Source of the DNA: Butyriboletus loyo
Lineage: Eukaryota > Basidiomycota > Agaricomycetes > Boletales > Boletaceae
Direction: 5' to 3'
DNA: 64,000 nt
NCBI GenBank assembly: GCA_038093515.1
Contig: JBBPSI010000002.1
Coordinates: 605,858-669,857 of the forward strand
Both the position numbers and the translations under genes were made by a program. Under the pieces are notes generated by a model. That model was given only the letters and a program-made list of their open reading frames with translations, was not told the origin of the DNA and made no database searches. Shown one piece after another: positions 36,298 through 47,523 of the stretch (positions are counted from its first letter, which is position 1; each line of letters begins with the position of its first letter).

Positions 36298-39200
36298 ATG
36301 GACTCCTTTGACAATTTCCAGTACGATTCCGCCTCTTCTTACGGCGGCGCCCACAGCGTCGTCGACGACAACTCTTCCGTCTACACCGCAACTACCAACA
36401 CCCCAGTCGATCTCGGCAGCCTTTCTATCGCCGACGATCGTTCTCTCGTGTCCTCCACAGGCCGCAATGGTCACCATCACCACACCTCACGTTCCACGAT
36501 AGATGAGGATTTCGATGCTGTCCTTGACGACCTGAAGGACGAAGGCTCCGTTGATTTACCACCACACGCCTGCAGGTGTGCAAACATCTCACTTCAGCTG
36601 TCCACAGCTAATACTTGCTATCTAGTTACTGCGGCATCCATTCCCCAGCTTCGGTCGTCAAGTGTCTTATTTGCTCGAAATGGTTCTGCAACTCTCGTGG
36701 AAATACATCTGCGTCACACATCGTCAACCATTTAGTCAGGGCCAAACACAAGGAAGTGATCTTGCATGCCGAGAGTCCACTCGGCGAAACAACTCCAGAA
36801 TGCTACAATTGTGGTAGCAAAAATGTTTTCATGCTGGGTTTTATACCTGCAAAGAGTGATACCGTCGTCGTTTTATTATGCCGGTACGATTTTTCACTTT
36901 GACTAACTCCACCTACTCATACCCACGGTTTCAGTCAACCTTGTGCAGCAACTACGAAAGACATGTCATGGAATGCCACACTCTGGGCTCCGTTGATTGA
37001 CGACCGTTCTTTCCTTTCCTGGTTGGTGAAACCTCCTAGCGAGACCGAGCAACTTCGCTCCCGCCAGATTTCATTTAATCAAATCAACCGGTTAGAAGAC
37101 CTTTGGCGCGAAAACGCCAATGCTACCCTTGAAGATCTAGAGAAGCCTGGTGTCGATGACGAGCCGCAATCGATTCTGATGCGATATGAGGATGCTTACC
37201 AATACCAGAATATCTTTGGTCCCTTGGTCAAGATAGAAGCGGATTACGACAAACGACTCAAGGAGAGCCAGACGCAAACAGATATCACTGTGCGTTGGGA
37301 CCTCGGTTTGAACCAGAAGAGGGTGGCATGGTTTTACTTGCCGAAACTTGAGAGTGGTGAAGTAAGGCTTGCGGTGGGTGACGAGTTGAGGTTGAGGTAC
37401 CAGGGTGATTTGCACAAGGCTTGGGATGGAGTCGGCCATGTCATCAAAATACCGAACAGTAGGCCAGCCCCTCAAAGTTTTATTCCTCACTAACTAATTC
37501 TATTCGCAGACGTGTCTGATGAAATTGGATTGGAGCTTCGAAGAACAGAGGGAGTTCCCACTGAGATAACCCATGGTTTCTCGGCCGACTTCGTTTGGAA
37601 GTCAACCAGCTTCGATCGAATGCAACTAGCTATGAAGACATTTGCAGTAGACGAGAAGAGTGTGAACGGTTATATCGTAAGCATGGATTGAGAGTGTATT
37701 ATGCATCGGATAGCGCTAACGAGTAGAACTAGTATCATAAACTCTTGGGTCATGAAGTGGAGCCCCAGGTTCTTCGAACCCAGATGCCTAAACGCTTCTC
37801 AGCGCCAGGGCTCCCAGAGTTGAACCATTCGCAGATGTACGCGGTTAAGAGCGTCCTCCAGAAACCACTTAGCCTTATCCAAGGCCCTCCTGGAACCGGC
37901 AAGACGGTCACCTCCGCGTCGATCGTCCACCACCTGGCAAAGATGAACCCTGGTCAAGTACTTGTTTGTGCACCCTCCAACGTTGCCGTCGACCAATTAA
38001 CGGAGAAGATACACGCCACGGGCTTGAAGGTTGTTCGCCTTACAGCCAAATCCCGCGAAGCACTGGATTCTAGTGTTTCATTCTTGACATTGCATCAGCA
38101 AGTCGCAAACAGTACCACTCATGTTGAGCTTCAAAAGCTCATTCAATTGAAGAATGAACAAGGAGAGCTGAGCTCAAACGATGAGCGTAAATACAAGACA
38201 CTCATCCGGCAATGCGAGAAGGAGATCCTGAGTGTGGCAGACGTGATTTGTTGCACGTGTGTTGGTGCTGGTGATCCGAGGTTGAGCAAGTTTAAGTTCA
38301 GAACCGTCCTTATCGATGAAGCGACCCAAGCTGCTGAACCAGGTATGTCTTGCGCAGCTGCTCCGTGATCAATTACTTGAACCTTGATGCGCAGAGTGTA
38401 TGATCCCTCTCGTACTTGGTTGCAAGCAGGTTGTCTTGGTTGGCGACCATCAACAACTCGGACCAGTCATTATGAACAAGAAAGCTGCCCGCGCGGGCCT
38501 TACTCAGTCCCTTTTTGAACGTCTCGTTGTCCTTGGCAACCGCCCAATTCGACTCCAAGTTCAGTATCGTATGCACCCGTGTTGTTCGGAGTTCCCGTCC
38601 AATATGTTCTATGAAGGCACATTGCAGAATGGTGTTACTGCTCCTGAACGTCTCCGCAAGAACGTTGACTTCCCGTGGCCTGTTCCTGATACTCCAATGT
38701 TTTTCTATCAAAATCTGGGACAGGAAGAGATATCGTCTAGTGGGACTTCTTTCCTCAACAGGTACGTGGCATTGAATTATTCCCGAGATGCACTCACACA
38801 TTGTTCACAGGACAGAAGCTTCAAATGTGGAGAAGATTGTCACGAAATTCTTCAAGTCCGGTGTTGTTCCTGCGCAGATTGGTGTCGTTACGCCATACGA
38901 AGGACAGCGCTCCTACATCGTCAACTACATGCAATTCAATGGTTCGCTTAAGAAGGACCTATACAAGGAGATCGAAGTTGCTAGTGTGGATGCATTTCAA
39001 GGCAGGGAAAAGGACTATATCATCCTCAGCTGTGTTAGGAGCAACGAACACCAAGGGATTGGTTTTCTGAACGATCCTCGGCGATTAAACGTCGCTCTCA
39101 CTCGCGCTAAATATGGCATTGTCATTCTTGGGAATCCAAAAGTCTTGAGTAAGGTAAGCTACACTGGATACCTCTTGCATGCCTAGATTGCTCAAAGTCC

Positions 39201-39841
39201 GTCCACAGCATCCCCTGTGGCACTACCTGCTTACCCATTACAAGGAGAAGAGTTGTTTGGTTGAGGGTCCACTTAACAACCTTCAACCGAGCATGATCCA
39301 GTTCAGCAAACCCCGTCGCGCTCTCAAGATGGATTCGTTCCGTAGACACGAGACCAACGCGCGCGAGTACTTGCCCAGCAGCGGTACCGGGCGGTCCGGC
39401 ACTCCGAGCCGTTTTGACGCCAATTTCTATCGTACCCATGACGCCCTCGCATACATTCCTTCCGACGTACAGTCCTTGCGTTCACAGGCGACCTACTCGT
39501 CCGGTCTCCCTATGTTCGCTGCTACTGGAGGTTTCCCTCCTGGTGTGCCTCGTGGGCCGGGCGCTGCGGGGAAACGCAGTGCTTATGGGAGCTACGCCAG
39601 TTCCATTATTTCTCAGGATGCCGGCCCGCCTAGTAGTGCCAGTATCGGCGGCGGCAGTTTGGGTGGACCGCTGTCCTACTCCCAGTCAGACCGCCTTCGC
39701 AGACGTGGTTCGTTCTCTTCGGCAGCCGGAACCGACATGGGAAGCATGAGTGGTTATGACTACAAGAGCCAGGACGGCACGACGGATGCGGACGACATGA
39801 AGAGCCAATATACTGGAACCCCCGGTGTTACTGTGTTCTAG
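36298..39841 (+). CDS. UPF1: Nonsense-mediated decay helicase UPF1
   Basis: Exons 36298-36575, 36626-36883, 36935-37458, 37510-37676, 37733-38342, 38395-38761, 38811-39153 and 39209-39841, 1059 residues. The Cys/His domain starts [19 protein letters not shown] and includes [14 protein letters not shown] and LCRQPCA. The SF1 helicase has Walker A GPPGTGKT (about 460-467), [48 protein letters not shown] and NVALTRAK. Known role: ATPase of mRNA surveillance; the yeast name is NAM7. The C-terminal tail carries five Ser-Gln pairs, the phosphorylation sites used by SMG1-type kinases in other species. Five introns are 49-52 nt; the other two are 55-56 nt. Confidence 0.97.
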
Positions 39842-40313
39842 TATCATCACGGTGCCGACGGCCACTTGATCCGGTGTGGCCCAATGTGTTCTCGCAACTT
39901 CCGGGCCCGTTCTCGCAACTGACCGAACGTCGACATACACTTCCTTGTGAGGGTGCATTTCGTGGCCCATCGTATCAGTCAACTTTTTTATCGCAAGTAA
40001 TCGCGTTCCTGGTACTCTCATCGCCCGTCCGTCCTCCTGTGCTGTCTGCTGTCCCGACAGCAAAATAGCTCACTCGTTGACAAATTCTCGTGGAAATAAC
40101 TTGTCTTTTCCAGCCGGGCATTGTTGTCATGCACATTATGCTCCAACTACATGTGACTACTTATGATGAATACGAGGTCATGTCGTTGACTAAACCGTTG
40201 CGTTGCTGCCATGAACACAGATGAAGAACCGCAGTAGACATGGATACAAGATGGGCGTATTCAAACCCTCTGAGGAACGCGCTGTCTGTCACCTTACAAA
40301 TACTTGATTGTCG
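39842..40313. other. Intergenic, convergent 3' region
   Basis: Between the stops of UPF1 and MIF2. Nothing recognised. Confidence 0.5.
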
Positions 40314-42265
40314 TCATCCTTTGCGTGTGCCCCTCCTGGGGCCAGCGGAGGTATCCTCGGAAATGGCTCTCCGGTGCGACGAAGGAGGTGCTGACTGAGC
40401 CGTATGTTGTACCATGGCATCCTCTGCCGGCAACATACGAGCTTGTGTGAAGAACAGCTTTGCATCCCTTTCCGCAATGTTTTCGATGTAATACGTGTTT
40501 CCTAACATTAGCTTTAGTATCGGGAACCATTGAACGACTGGGTGATATACGAACCTCGGGGAACGAGGAACATCCCACCAGTGGTCATGATGAAGCTAGT
40601 TTCGTGTATGAAAACCGACACAGCACCTTGAATCACATAAAACACCTACGAAGAAATTGGAGCTTCACGATAGCTGAAGAGAGGAAAAAGCGTTCCACGC
40701 ACGTATGTATTATCTTTGGTAGACTTGCTTGGTTTCTGGGACTTTGGAGGTATATGCATTTGACCAGCCGCAATGAACTCGCCCTCCCCAAAGATCTTTT
40801 GGAAAAACCAATTGCTGTTTGCGGCTGGTTTGGGTTCGATCATTCTGGCCAAGAAGGCGACACCTGAGCGGGTCATTCAAGTCAGCCTTTCAATCGTGTT
40901 GTATTTAACTTTGATGTAGTCCTCACGTCGTGAAACTTCCTCTTGCGTGTCATAGTCGATAACAGTGGCATTGGTAGGCGTGGTTTCGTCCCATCCATCC
41001 TCTGGGTCGAATGGCGTTTCCTCTCCTTTACTCTTGCCCCGGGCTCCTGCTCCACGTTTACGCTTGCCCGCTTTGCCAAGAGGCTTAGCTGGCTCCTGAG
41101 GGACGCGGACGATTTCCTTGATCTGGGGAACGAGAATCAGTTCGGAATCACGGCGTCCGTAGACAACTCTCTCTTGCCGCCACCACTCCAAAGGCTTGTA
41201 ACGGTGGCGTCGCCCACGTCGCACCCCTTCTGGGGTAGGGGAACCTGCAATTGTCTGAGTCGGGGACATGCACCGGCCTCGCAATACGCACGCTCAACAG
41301 GGGTTCTGATAAGACGTTTCTCTGGTCGTGTTTTCTTGGGCTTGGCTTGTTCTTTCCTCGACTTCTTTGTTGGTGGAGTATCATCTTCATCATCCTGCGC
41401 GTTCTGAGCCTCTTCGAGACCATGAGCAATATCATCTTCTAACCCGTTTGCATCGTATGGTTCAGGATTTATTTGTTCATCTTCTTCCACCGGATCTGCT
41501 CTCCGCTTGCCCTTGTCAACCTTCTTAGACTGTGCAATGACCGCTTGCTCCACTTCTGCAGCTTCTTCATCCTCTCCTGCATCCTCGGGACTGGTTTCAG
41601 GGGTCCGTGACCTCGGTGGGCTATCGTTGAGTTGTGGAGGCTCAAAGTCGTCAAACGTTCCGGGGTTTGCATAATCGAAATCGGGGTCCGGTGTTGGTAC
41701 ACGGGCAGCAAATGACTTTGAGAGAGCTGATGAACGTCGCCCGTTGGTCGTCGATGGTCGCATAGATGGATGCAACTTTGGCGAAGGAATTTGATCATAA
41801 TCTACTTCGGACACTCGCATAAGGGAGCGGGTAATAATAGGTCGTCCTGAGCTATCGGGAGCATACGCAAGATTTGCGTTCGTAAAGTAAGCCAGGGGAC
41901 TTCCTTGGTTGCCTATGAGATAGCAAACATGAGCTGGGTACACTCACACTAGTTGGCTGCTGCTGGTGCTCACTCTCAGCCAATTCCATGGACATCTCGC
42001 CATATTCGTCTACTTCTGCGACAGGAGGGACAATAGATATACGCTTTTTCTTAGACTTTATACGTGGAGGTGTTCGGTTGTCGGCTTGCTTTATGACCTG
42101 CTCGAAGGGCTCGAACTCGTCCGAGTTTCGGTCGACATAGGCGACTGCCATCCCTGTTTTCTTGCCGCGAGCAAGATCGTCGGCGCGGAAGGGGATGTGT
42201 TGTCTCGGGGGACCTCTTCGTGTCCCGAGCGAGGACTTTCTGCGGTCAGCGGACTCTCGCGGCAT
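40314..42265 (-). CDS. MIF2: Centromere protein C
   Basis: Exons 41950-42265, 41292-41912, 40927-41244, 40703-40863, 40555-40645 and 40314-40501, about 564 residues. The N terminus has RRGPPRQHIPFRADDLARGK, a fungal Mif2 block. A long acidic Ser/Pro-rich middle follows. The CENP-C motif GVRRGRRHRYKPLEWW, which contacts CENP-A nucleosomes, lies near residues 318-333. The end is a cupin dimer domain (FGEGEFIAAGQMHIP, DNTYVFYVIQGAVSVFIHE, GNTYYIENI). Known role: inner-kinetochore scaffold. The first intron (41913-41949) is only 37 nt. The start at 42265 gives MPRESADRRKSS; an in-frame ATG at 42355 would extend it. Confidence 0.93.
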
Positions 42266-42391
42266 TGCTGGCTGTTGTTGTCGCCGTCGTCGGTGGCAGC
42301 GAGCTCGGGATTGCTGTGGGGAAAGCAAACAAGGCGCGACGCGGTAATCAGTCACGTTATGTCACGCGTAATTATATTGTCACTGTAATAG

Positions 42392-43528
42392 CTAAGGAGC
42401 AGCGGACCTCGCCATGGCTGATTTAAGTAGAGAAAGCGTCGTCCCATAGCGCATCGTCTTCTTCCTCCTCGCCCCCGCCCCGCCCATCGCCGCCTGGGTC
42501 GTCAGCTCCTGAACACTACGCGGCGGCTCTGCTGTAATGTACTCGCGAGACCCAGGCGGATGTGGGTTGCTCCGGAAGTGCGACTGCTCATCCCAAACCC
42601 TCAAGTACATTTCCACTCTCGCCGCCTTCAACCCCTGCCTCTCCCCTACGACGACGGGCCAGGCCTTGACGTCCACCTTCTGCGGCCTGATCATGACCTC
42701 TCCGGTGCGGCTGGGGTCCTCCCAGACCATGGGCCAGGCCAACCCGGCGTGCTTCTTCTGCACACGACCGACCGTCCCTGCGAATGATGCCAAATAGCTC
42801 ATTGTGTTTTTGTCCCTGCCTTTCCAATCATCCGCCAAGCGACCTTTGCGTTCCTTGGTCATCAAAAAGGTCTGCAGTGGGGAATATTGTGCGTAGCTCA
42901 AGCCACCGGAGGTATGTGGCAAGTGTTCGATCTCCTTACTGCGGGGCTTGGATCGGCGCTGTTGTGAGAACTGAGTAGCGATGAGGTCGTGCCATGGGGT
43001 AGATGATTTGTTCATGTTGCTGAGCTGGTAGGAGGTCACGTCGCCGACTTGTTCACGGGCTGCTCGCTGCCTGAGGAAAGCATCCCGGGAAGCACGTATT
43101 TTCTCGAGATACTCTGCAAACTCCTTGCGCGTCATAACTTCGAGGTTGGGAATGTATGGCTGCCGCCGATGTTCTGGGCTCTGAATGTTGGGAATATAGT
43201 CGGAATCAACAATGTGCTCCTCCGCTGACTCCTCTCCGAACCACGCCTTCTGGGGAGATATTTTGAGCTCGTCCCAGTTCTTGATCCACGACGCCTGTGG
43301 TTCTGCAGAGTTCCATTCTGTCTGGTACTCTGGGGTATCGACGTTCTTTACGGTGATGGAGGCAGCGCGACGTCGGAGAGGGAGGGGGCGTTTGAAGCCC
43401 CAATGACCACGGTGGGCATCACCGCCATGTGTGGTGTAGACCTGGCTGATGCGAAGGTCGAAAGAGGAGAACTTGGAGTGCTTGAGGAGCGTCCCAAAGG
43501 TCGAACGAGTCAACGCTGAGGAAGGCAT
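42392..43528 (-). CDS. MRP51: Mitochondrial small-subunit ribosomal protein MRP51-like
   Basis: Intronless frame of 378 residues. Seen: LLKHSKFSSFDLRISQVYTT, HRGHWGFKRPLP, TPEYQTEWNSAE and WIKNWDELK near the N terminus. These are the conserved first blocks of the fungal MRP51 (bS1m) family. The rest is basic with KERKGRLADDWKGRDKN and VEMYLRVWDEQ. Known role: 37S mitoribosome component that affects translation start on mitochondrial mRNAs. Assignment rests on the N-terminal blocks and size. It follows MIF2 on the same strand with 126 bp between. Confidence 0.82.
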   Translation of the reverse strand: MPSSALTRSTFGTLLKHSKFSSFDLRISQVYTTHGGDAHRGHWGFKRPLPLRRRAASITVKNVDTPEYQTEWNSAEPQASWIKNWDELKISPQKAWFGEESAEEHIVDSDYIPNIQSPEHRRQPYIPNLEVMTRKEFAEYLEKIRASRDAFLRQRAAREQVGDVTSYQLSNMNKSSTPWHDLIATQFSQQRRSKPRSKEIEHLPHTSGGLSYAQYSPLQTFLMTKERKGRLADDWKGRDKNTMSYLASFAGTVGRVQKKHAGLAWPMVWEDPSRTGEVMIRPQKVDVKAWPVVVGERQGLKAARVEMYLRVWDEQSHFRSNPHPPGSREYITAEPPRSVQELTTQAAMGGAGARRKKTMRYGTTLSLLKSAMARSAAP

Positions 43529-44714
43529 CTGTGCAAGTACTCATTAACCTGAGGCTGATTTTTTGCGTGAACACCGGCATCTTCCGGGAGGGTATATAAA
43601 CAAGCCCACGAAAACACAAACCCAACGACGTCCAAATTACTGTTTATCCTCCTGCACATGCAAACGTCAAGGATGGATGGTCCAGACAAACGTCGGAAAC
43701 GAATATTTTGGGGTCGTCTCGAAAACAATCCTTGCTGATGTTCCTCCCATTGGTCGAGGGACCAGGACGCAGGATCACCTGGAGATGTCCACATTCGTTT
43801 CTTCCCCTTGCAGTACGATATGTAGCAGTACAGTGCTAATAGTGAGTTTCTGTTCTAGAGTGCTTGTAGTCAACCATCTCAGGGTCTCCTAGTAGTCTTC
43901 CTCTCTCCAAGACGGTTTTCAACGTGAACTTGATGTGAGTGTTCTATCTCTTTTGCGTTCAAGCAAATTTCTGGTCAAACACCGAGGATGAACGTCCTGG
44001 TAAAAGAACACATCCCGCCCGCGAGGGTCCCTCTCTGACCGGGGGTGTCGTTCGAGGTTCCTATGGAGCCAGCGGCAGTTGGAGGTGGATGGGGAGTTAA
44101 AGGCGAGGCTGAGGTGTTCCGCAATCATCTGTTGTCTTCCCTCACAGCCTTGCCTTTGGACTGACGACTTTGTTTCCTAGCGACCCTCAGTAGACTTAGC
44201 CTTGAATGTATCCTGTACATACAATACAAACTTGAACTAGTGTGAATGAAATGGATTTGCGCTTGATGCTGGAATCCCACTGCTCAGCCGAGTGGCGGGT
44301 AGTCGTTTCTTCCCTTCTTTTTCGCGCGCATACCTCTGCGCCCCTCCTCCAAAAACCAACACGCGTCTACGGCTTCGTTCAGTCCATCGTCGTTCGTGTC
44401 CGAGCCCGGTTCTGCTCTCGCGCTCTTTTTTTCGTTTTTATTTGGCCGCCGAACTGAACGGGTCGATTATTTCTGGTCTTTCCGTATCCAAGCATTCTCA
44501 TCATCCCAGTTCCTGCGGATTTCACTGCTTTCCTCTGTCAACAGCCCGCTGGATCGCGTCTTTGGAGGGTAGGCGTCTGCTGTGCTCTCTACACCAGCCA
44601 AACTGACCGTTACTGCTCCAGTCTTCCTTACCAACTGAAAGTGAACCATCTCTTCTCTCCAGCGTGTAGCTCATATTGAGTTCAGATCCTACAGTGCTTT
44701 CTCCTTCAAATGAA
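43529..44714. other. Intergenic, 1.2 kb
   Basis: Divergent promoter region between MRP51 and the sugar transporter. Short frames on both strands were read; one on the minus strand near 43.9-44.1 kb (a Pro/Thr/Gly-rich stretch) looks protein-like but has no ATG in frame. The last part is C/T-rich leader sequence. Confidence 0.45.
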
Positions 44715-46315
44715 ATGTACCACCGCACCTACCCATCAGTTCGCTCCGTGCCTTCGTCCTCTAATATTTCCGCCATGCCCTCGCACAGTCCGCGTCTAGC
44801 ACCACTCCTCCCACCCGCCGCTCTTGATAATTTGTCAAGCAAATCGTCAGGCCTCCTACTCAACCAATCCTCTGTCGATGTATCACCTGAGATCCGTGCG
44901 GCGTCCAAAGACCCGACATTCTGCGGGATGCCCTTGAAATATGTAGCGTGAGTGCCATCCGTGCCTGTGGTAACTTCACCAGCTAAAAAAACTTGTTGCC
45001 TTCAAGGCTTGTCACCCTTGCTGTGCAGAATGCGTCATTATCCATAGTGATGCACTACTCGCGGGTTTCCACCCCGGCCCATCTGTCATACTCCCCAGCT
45101 TCAGCCGTCCTTTTGGGGGAGATTTTAAAGGGTTCAATATCCTTTTTGATTGCATTGATTAGGGCCAAGGATGCGGATCTACCTTTATCTTCCCGCAGGT
45201 CTTTCTGGGGTACCATCTATTCGCTTGCTCCCTGGTCCGCTTCCTTCCGTCAAGTATGCAGCGAGATTTTCAGCGCCGATTGTTGGAAGCTCTCAATTCC
45301 TGCCCTACTTTACGTCGTGCAGAACTCCCTCCAATTCGTTGCCATTGGGAATTTGCCTGTCGCCTCATTCCAAGTCGCATACCAGATGAAGATTTTGACC
45401 ACTGCCGCATTCTCCGTTGTACTTCTCCGGAAGAAACTCTCGTCGACGAAGTGGCTCTCATTATTCTTCTTGGCTATTGGAGTTGGTATTGTTCAAGTCC
45501 AAACTTCCACTTCGAACACCGGACCCAGCGAAGTTCATGTGGGCAGCGCTCACGACGCAGCACCGTTGCACATCCATATCATGAGCCCACTCAAAGGATT
45601 TGGTGCCGTTACAGCCGCTTGCTTCACATCTGGTTTAGCCGGAGTGTACTTTGAGATGGTCCTTAAGAATTCGAAGGCCGATCTATGGGTACGAAATGTC
45701 CAGCTGTCTCTGTTTTCCCTCCTCCCGGCTTTCCTACCCATCTTGTACGCCCCTCAATTCCACACATACGACGGCCTCATTAACTACATCTTCCGCAACT
45801 TTGGTGGCTGGGCGTGGGCTACCGTGGTTATCCAGGTCTTTGGTGGCCTGATCACAGCAGTTGTCATCAAGCATTCGGACAATATTCTCAAGGGCTTTGC
45901 GACGTCCATCTCCATCATTCTTTCCTTTCTTGCGTCGGTGGTGCTTTTCGACTTTCATGTCACACTCTCGTTTGTCATTGGAGCTTCTACCGTGCTTGCG
46001 GCTACTGCAATGTACAACCAACCAGCATCCAAAGAGCCTCACATCGTCATTTCCTCGGGGAGTAAAATACCTTTTCCAGATCTGCCCCTTGGCAAAAGGG
46101 ACCCCATCCTTGGGGAGTTTCCTACCAAGAAGCCGTCGCCATTTGGAAGTCCTCGAGCGATTGCGTCTGCCCTTGGACTTGGGGATAAGTCAGGGCCTCT
46201 GGTAGAGAACGAGTACTTTTCGGAGATGGAATCTACGTCTCGGTACCTCAATGCACCTTACGGCTCGCCCTTCCCATCGCGCACCCCCACTCCCCGACCA
46301 GAAGAGCGACTGTGA
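44715..46315 (+). CDS. UDP-sugar transporter, SLC35A type
   Basis: Exons 44715-44947 and 45007-46315, 513 residues. The family block starts CGMPLKYVALVTLAVQNASL. Then come SPASAVLLGEILKGSISFLI, LYVVQNSLQFVAIGNLPVA, FQVAYQMKILTTAAFSVVL, SGLAGVYFEMVLKNS, WVRNVQLSLFS and FGGLITAVVIKHSDNILKGF, with about ten membrane segments. This matches the UDP-galactose/UDP-GlcNAc transporter group of the Golgi; the sugar cannot be told from sequence alone. A long Ser-rich N terminus and a Pro/Ser-rich C-terminal tail are added to the core. An out-of-frame ATG overlaps five bases upstream of the start. Confidence 0.9.
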
Positions 46316-46875
46316 TCCGACACGGACACGCCGGACAATTGAACTCTTTTACCATACGACTTCTAACGTGATGACCAGATACCCCCGTTCTATTAGACGT
46401 TTGCAAGCCTATCTACAACTATCGCTCGGCAACTCCCCCCTGCGTTGCGTAGTATCGATCCAACCCCAAGCAAACGAAATTTATTTCACTTATATAACGT
46501 TGTTAACGCCCTCCACGGTTTCCTATCGCTTTGCATCGAATCCCTTTCTCGTTGTCGTCATACCTGCGGGGTATCCTCGTGCGTCCTTTCTTCCCATTCG
46601 GGTGCATGCTCTACGTTCTTTCTTGGTTTTATTTCCCCTTCAACATTCACCATTGCCCTTGGTTGATGCACGGGACAGATAATTATGCCCGCTATATTGA
46701 CGCACGAGTACCCGTAGGCGTCTGATGACATCTTTCTAGAGTACGACGTTCGCTGGCATTCTAGTCCGGTGTTAGCTGTAATCTTCTTTAGCCTTGGACC
46801 AAAAAATAAACCCAACGGAGTGGTGCCGCGTGATCATATTCTCTGTTTGATGAGCACTGCCACCTATACACCACT
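46316..46875. other. Intergenic
   Basis: Between two + strand genes. Frames here show no recognisable protein. It probably holds a 3' UTR and the HYPK-like promoter. Confidence 0.5.
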
Positions 46876-47255
46876 ATGCAAACCAACGATCTGTACAACG
46901 GCCGGGAAGCAGAAGTAATAGCCCAAGTATCTGCTCTTACCTCCTACCTCGCATCGTTTTCCTGAGGTCACCATAGTTCAGTGACGGCTATTCGTATTCC
47001 AAAACAAAACTAGACGCGAGTCTTCGCGAGTTGGCACAAGACCACAAGTCGGTCAAATCACTCAAAGCCCAAGTGCCAGTGAAGAAAGACGACGTGGATC
47101 TTATCGTACGTGTATTCGATATACCGACGCAGCCGCCATCTCTGACGGCGCCTCAGGTGAAGGAATTTGACATCTCCCAAGCACAGGCGGAGAAGGCACT
47201 CTCTGAGAACGATGGTGAGCTTGATAGGACTCTGCGCGCACTGGTCGCCAGTTAG
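46876..47255 (+). CDS. HYPK-like protein (NatA-associated), UBA domain
   Basis: Exons 46876-46926, 46977-47105 and 47157-47255, 92 residues. The product reads EAEVIAQFSDGYSYSKTKLD, LRELAQDHKSVKSLKAQVPV, KKDDVDLIVKEFDISQAQAE and KALSENDGELDRTLRALV, an HYPK/UBA fold. Known role in animals and some fungi: binds and tunes the NatA N-terminal acetyltransferase at the ribosome; yeast lacks it. Small size and three exons explain why it is easily missed. The second intron (47106-47156) is 51 nt without a stop, so retention would insert 17 residues in frame. A NatB catalytic gene (NAT3) lies near 62 kb. Confidence 0.85.
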
Positions 47256-47523
47256 TTGCGTTGACTCGGCCCCCTTGTATCGTACGCTCGCTGTATCCTA
47301 TCGCAAATGCTGTCTCTGCCATCGTTACTCGCTCACCACGTAGAGGACGGGTAAGCTTGTACTTGAAGTAGTTATCAATGATTCACTCGAACGGCGCGGA
47401 CGAGCATGATCCAATGGCCATATCACAGCGAACGGAGAGTAGCGAGCAAAATGTTGTCCCGCGATAAAGCACGCTCTGTCCCTCAGGAAATCGCGACTTG
47501 TACGTCCACCAACAAAAGATTAA

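Noticed and set aside
43870..44130. Protein-like stretch, SPLTPHPPPTAAGSIGTSND region
   Set aside because: No ATG in frame, a stop just upstream, and no known family; could be chance in C-rich DNA.
47106..47156. In-frame 17-residue insert in the HYPK-like protein
   Set aside because: Family alignment joins DLIV directly to KEFD; borders are GTACGT and CCTCAG, so it is treated as an intron.
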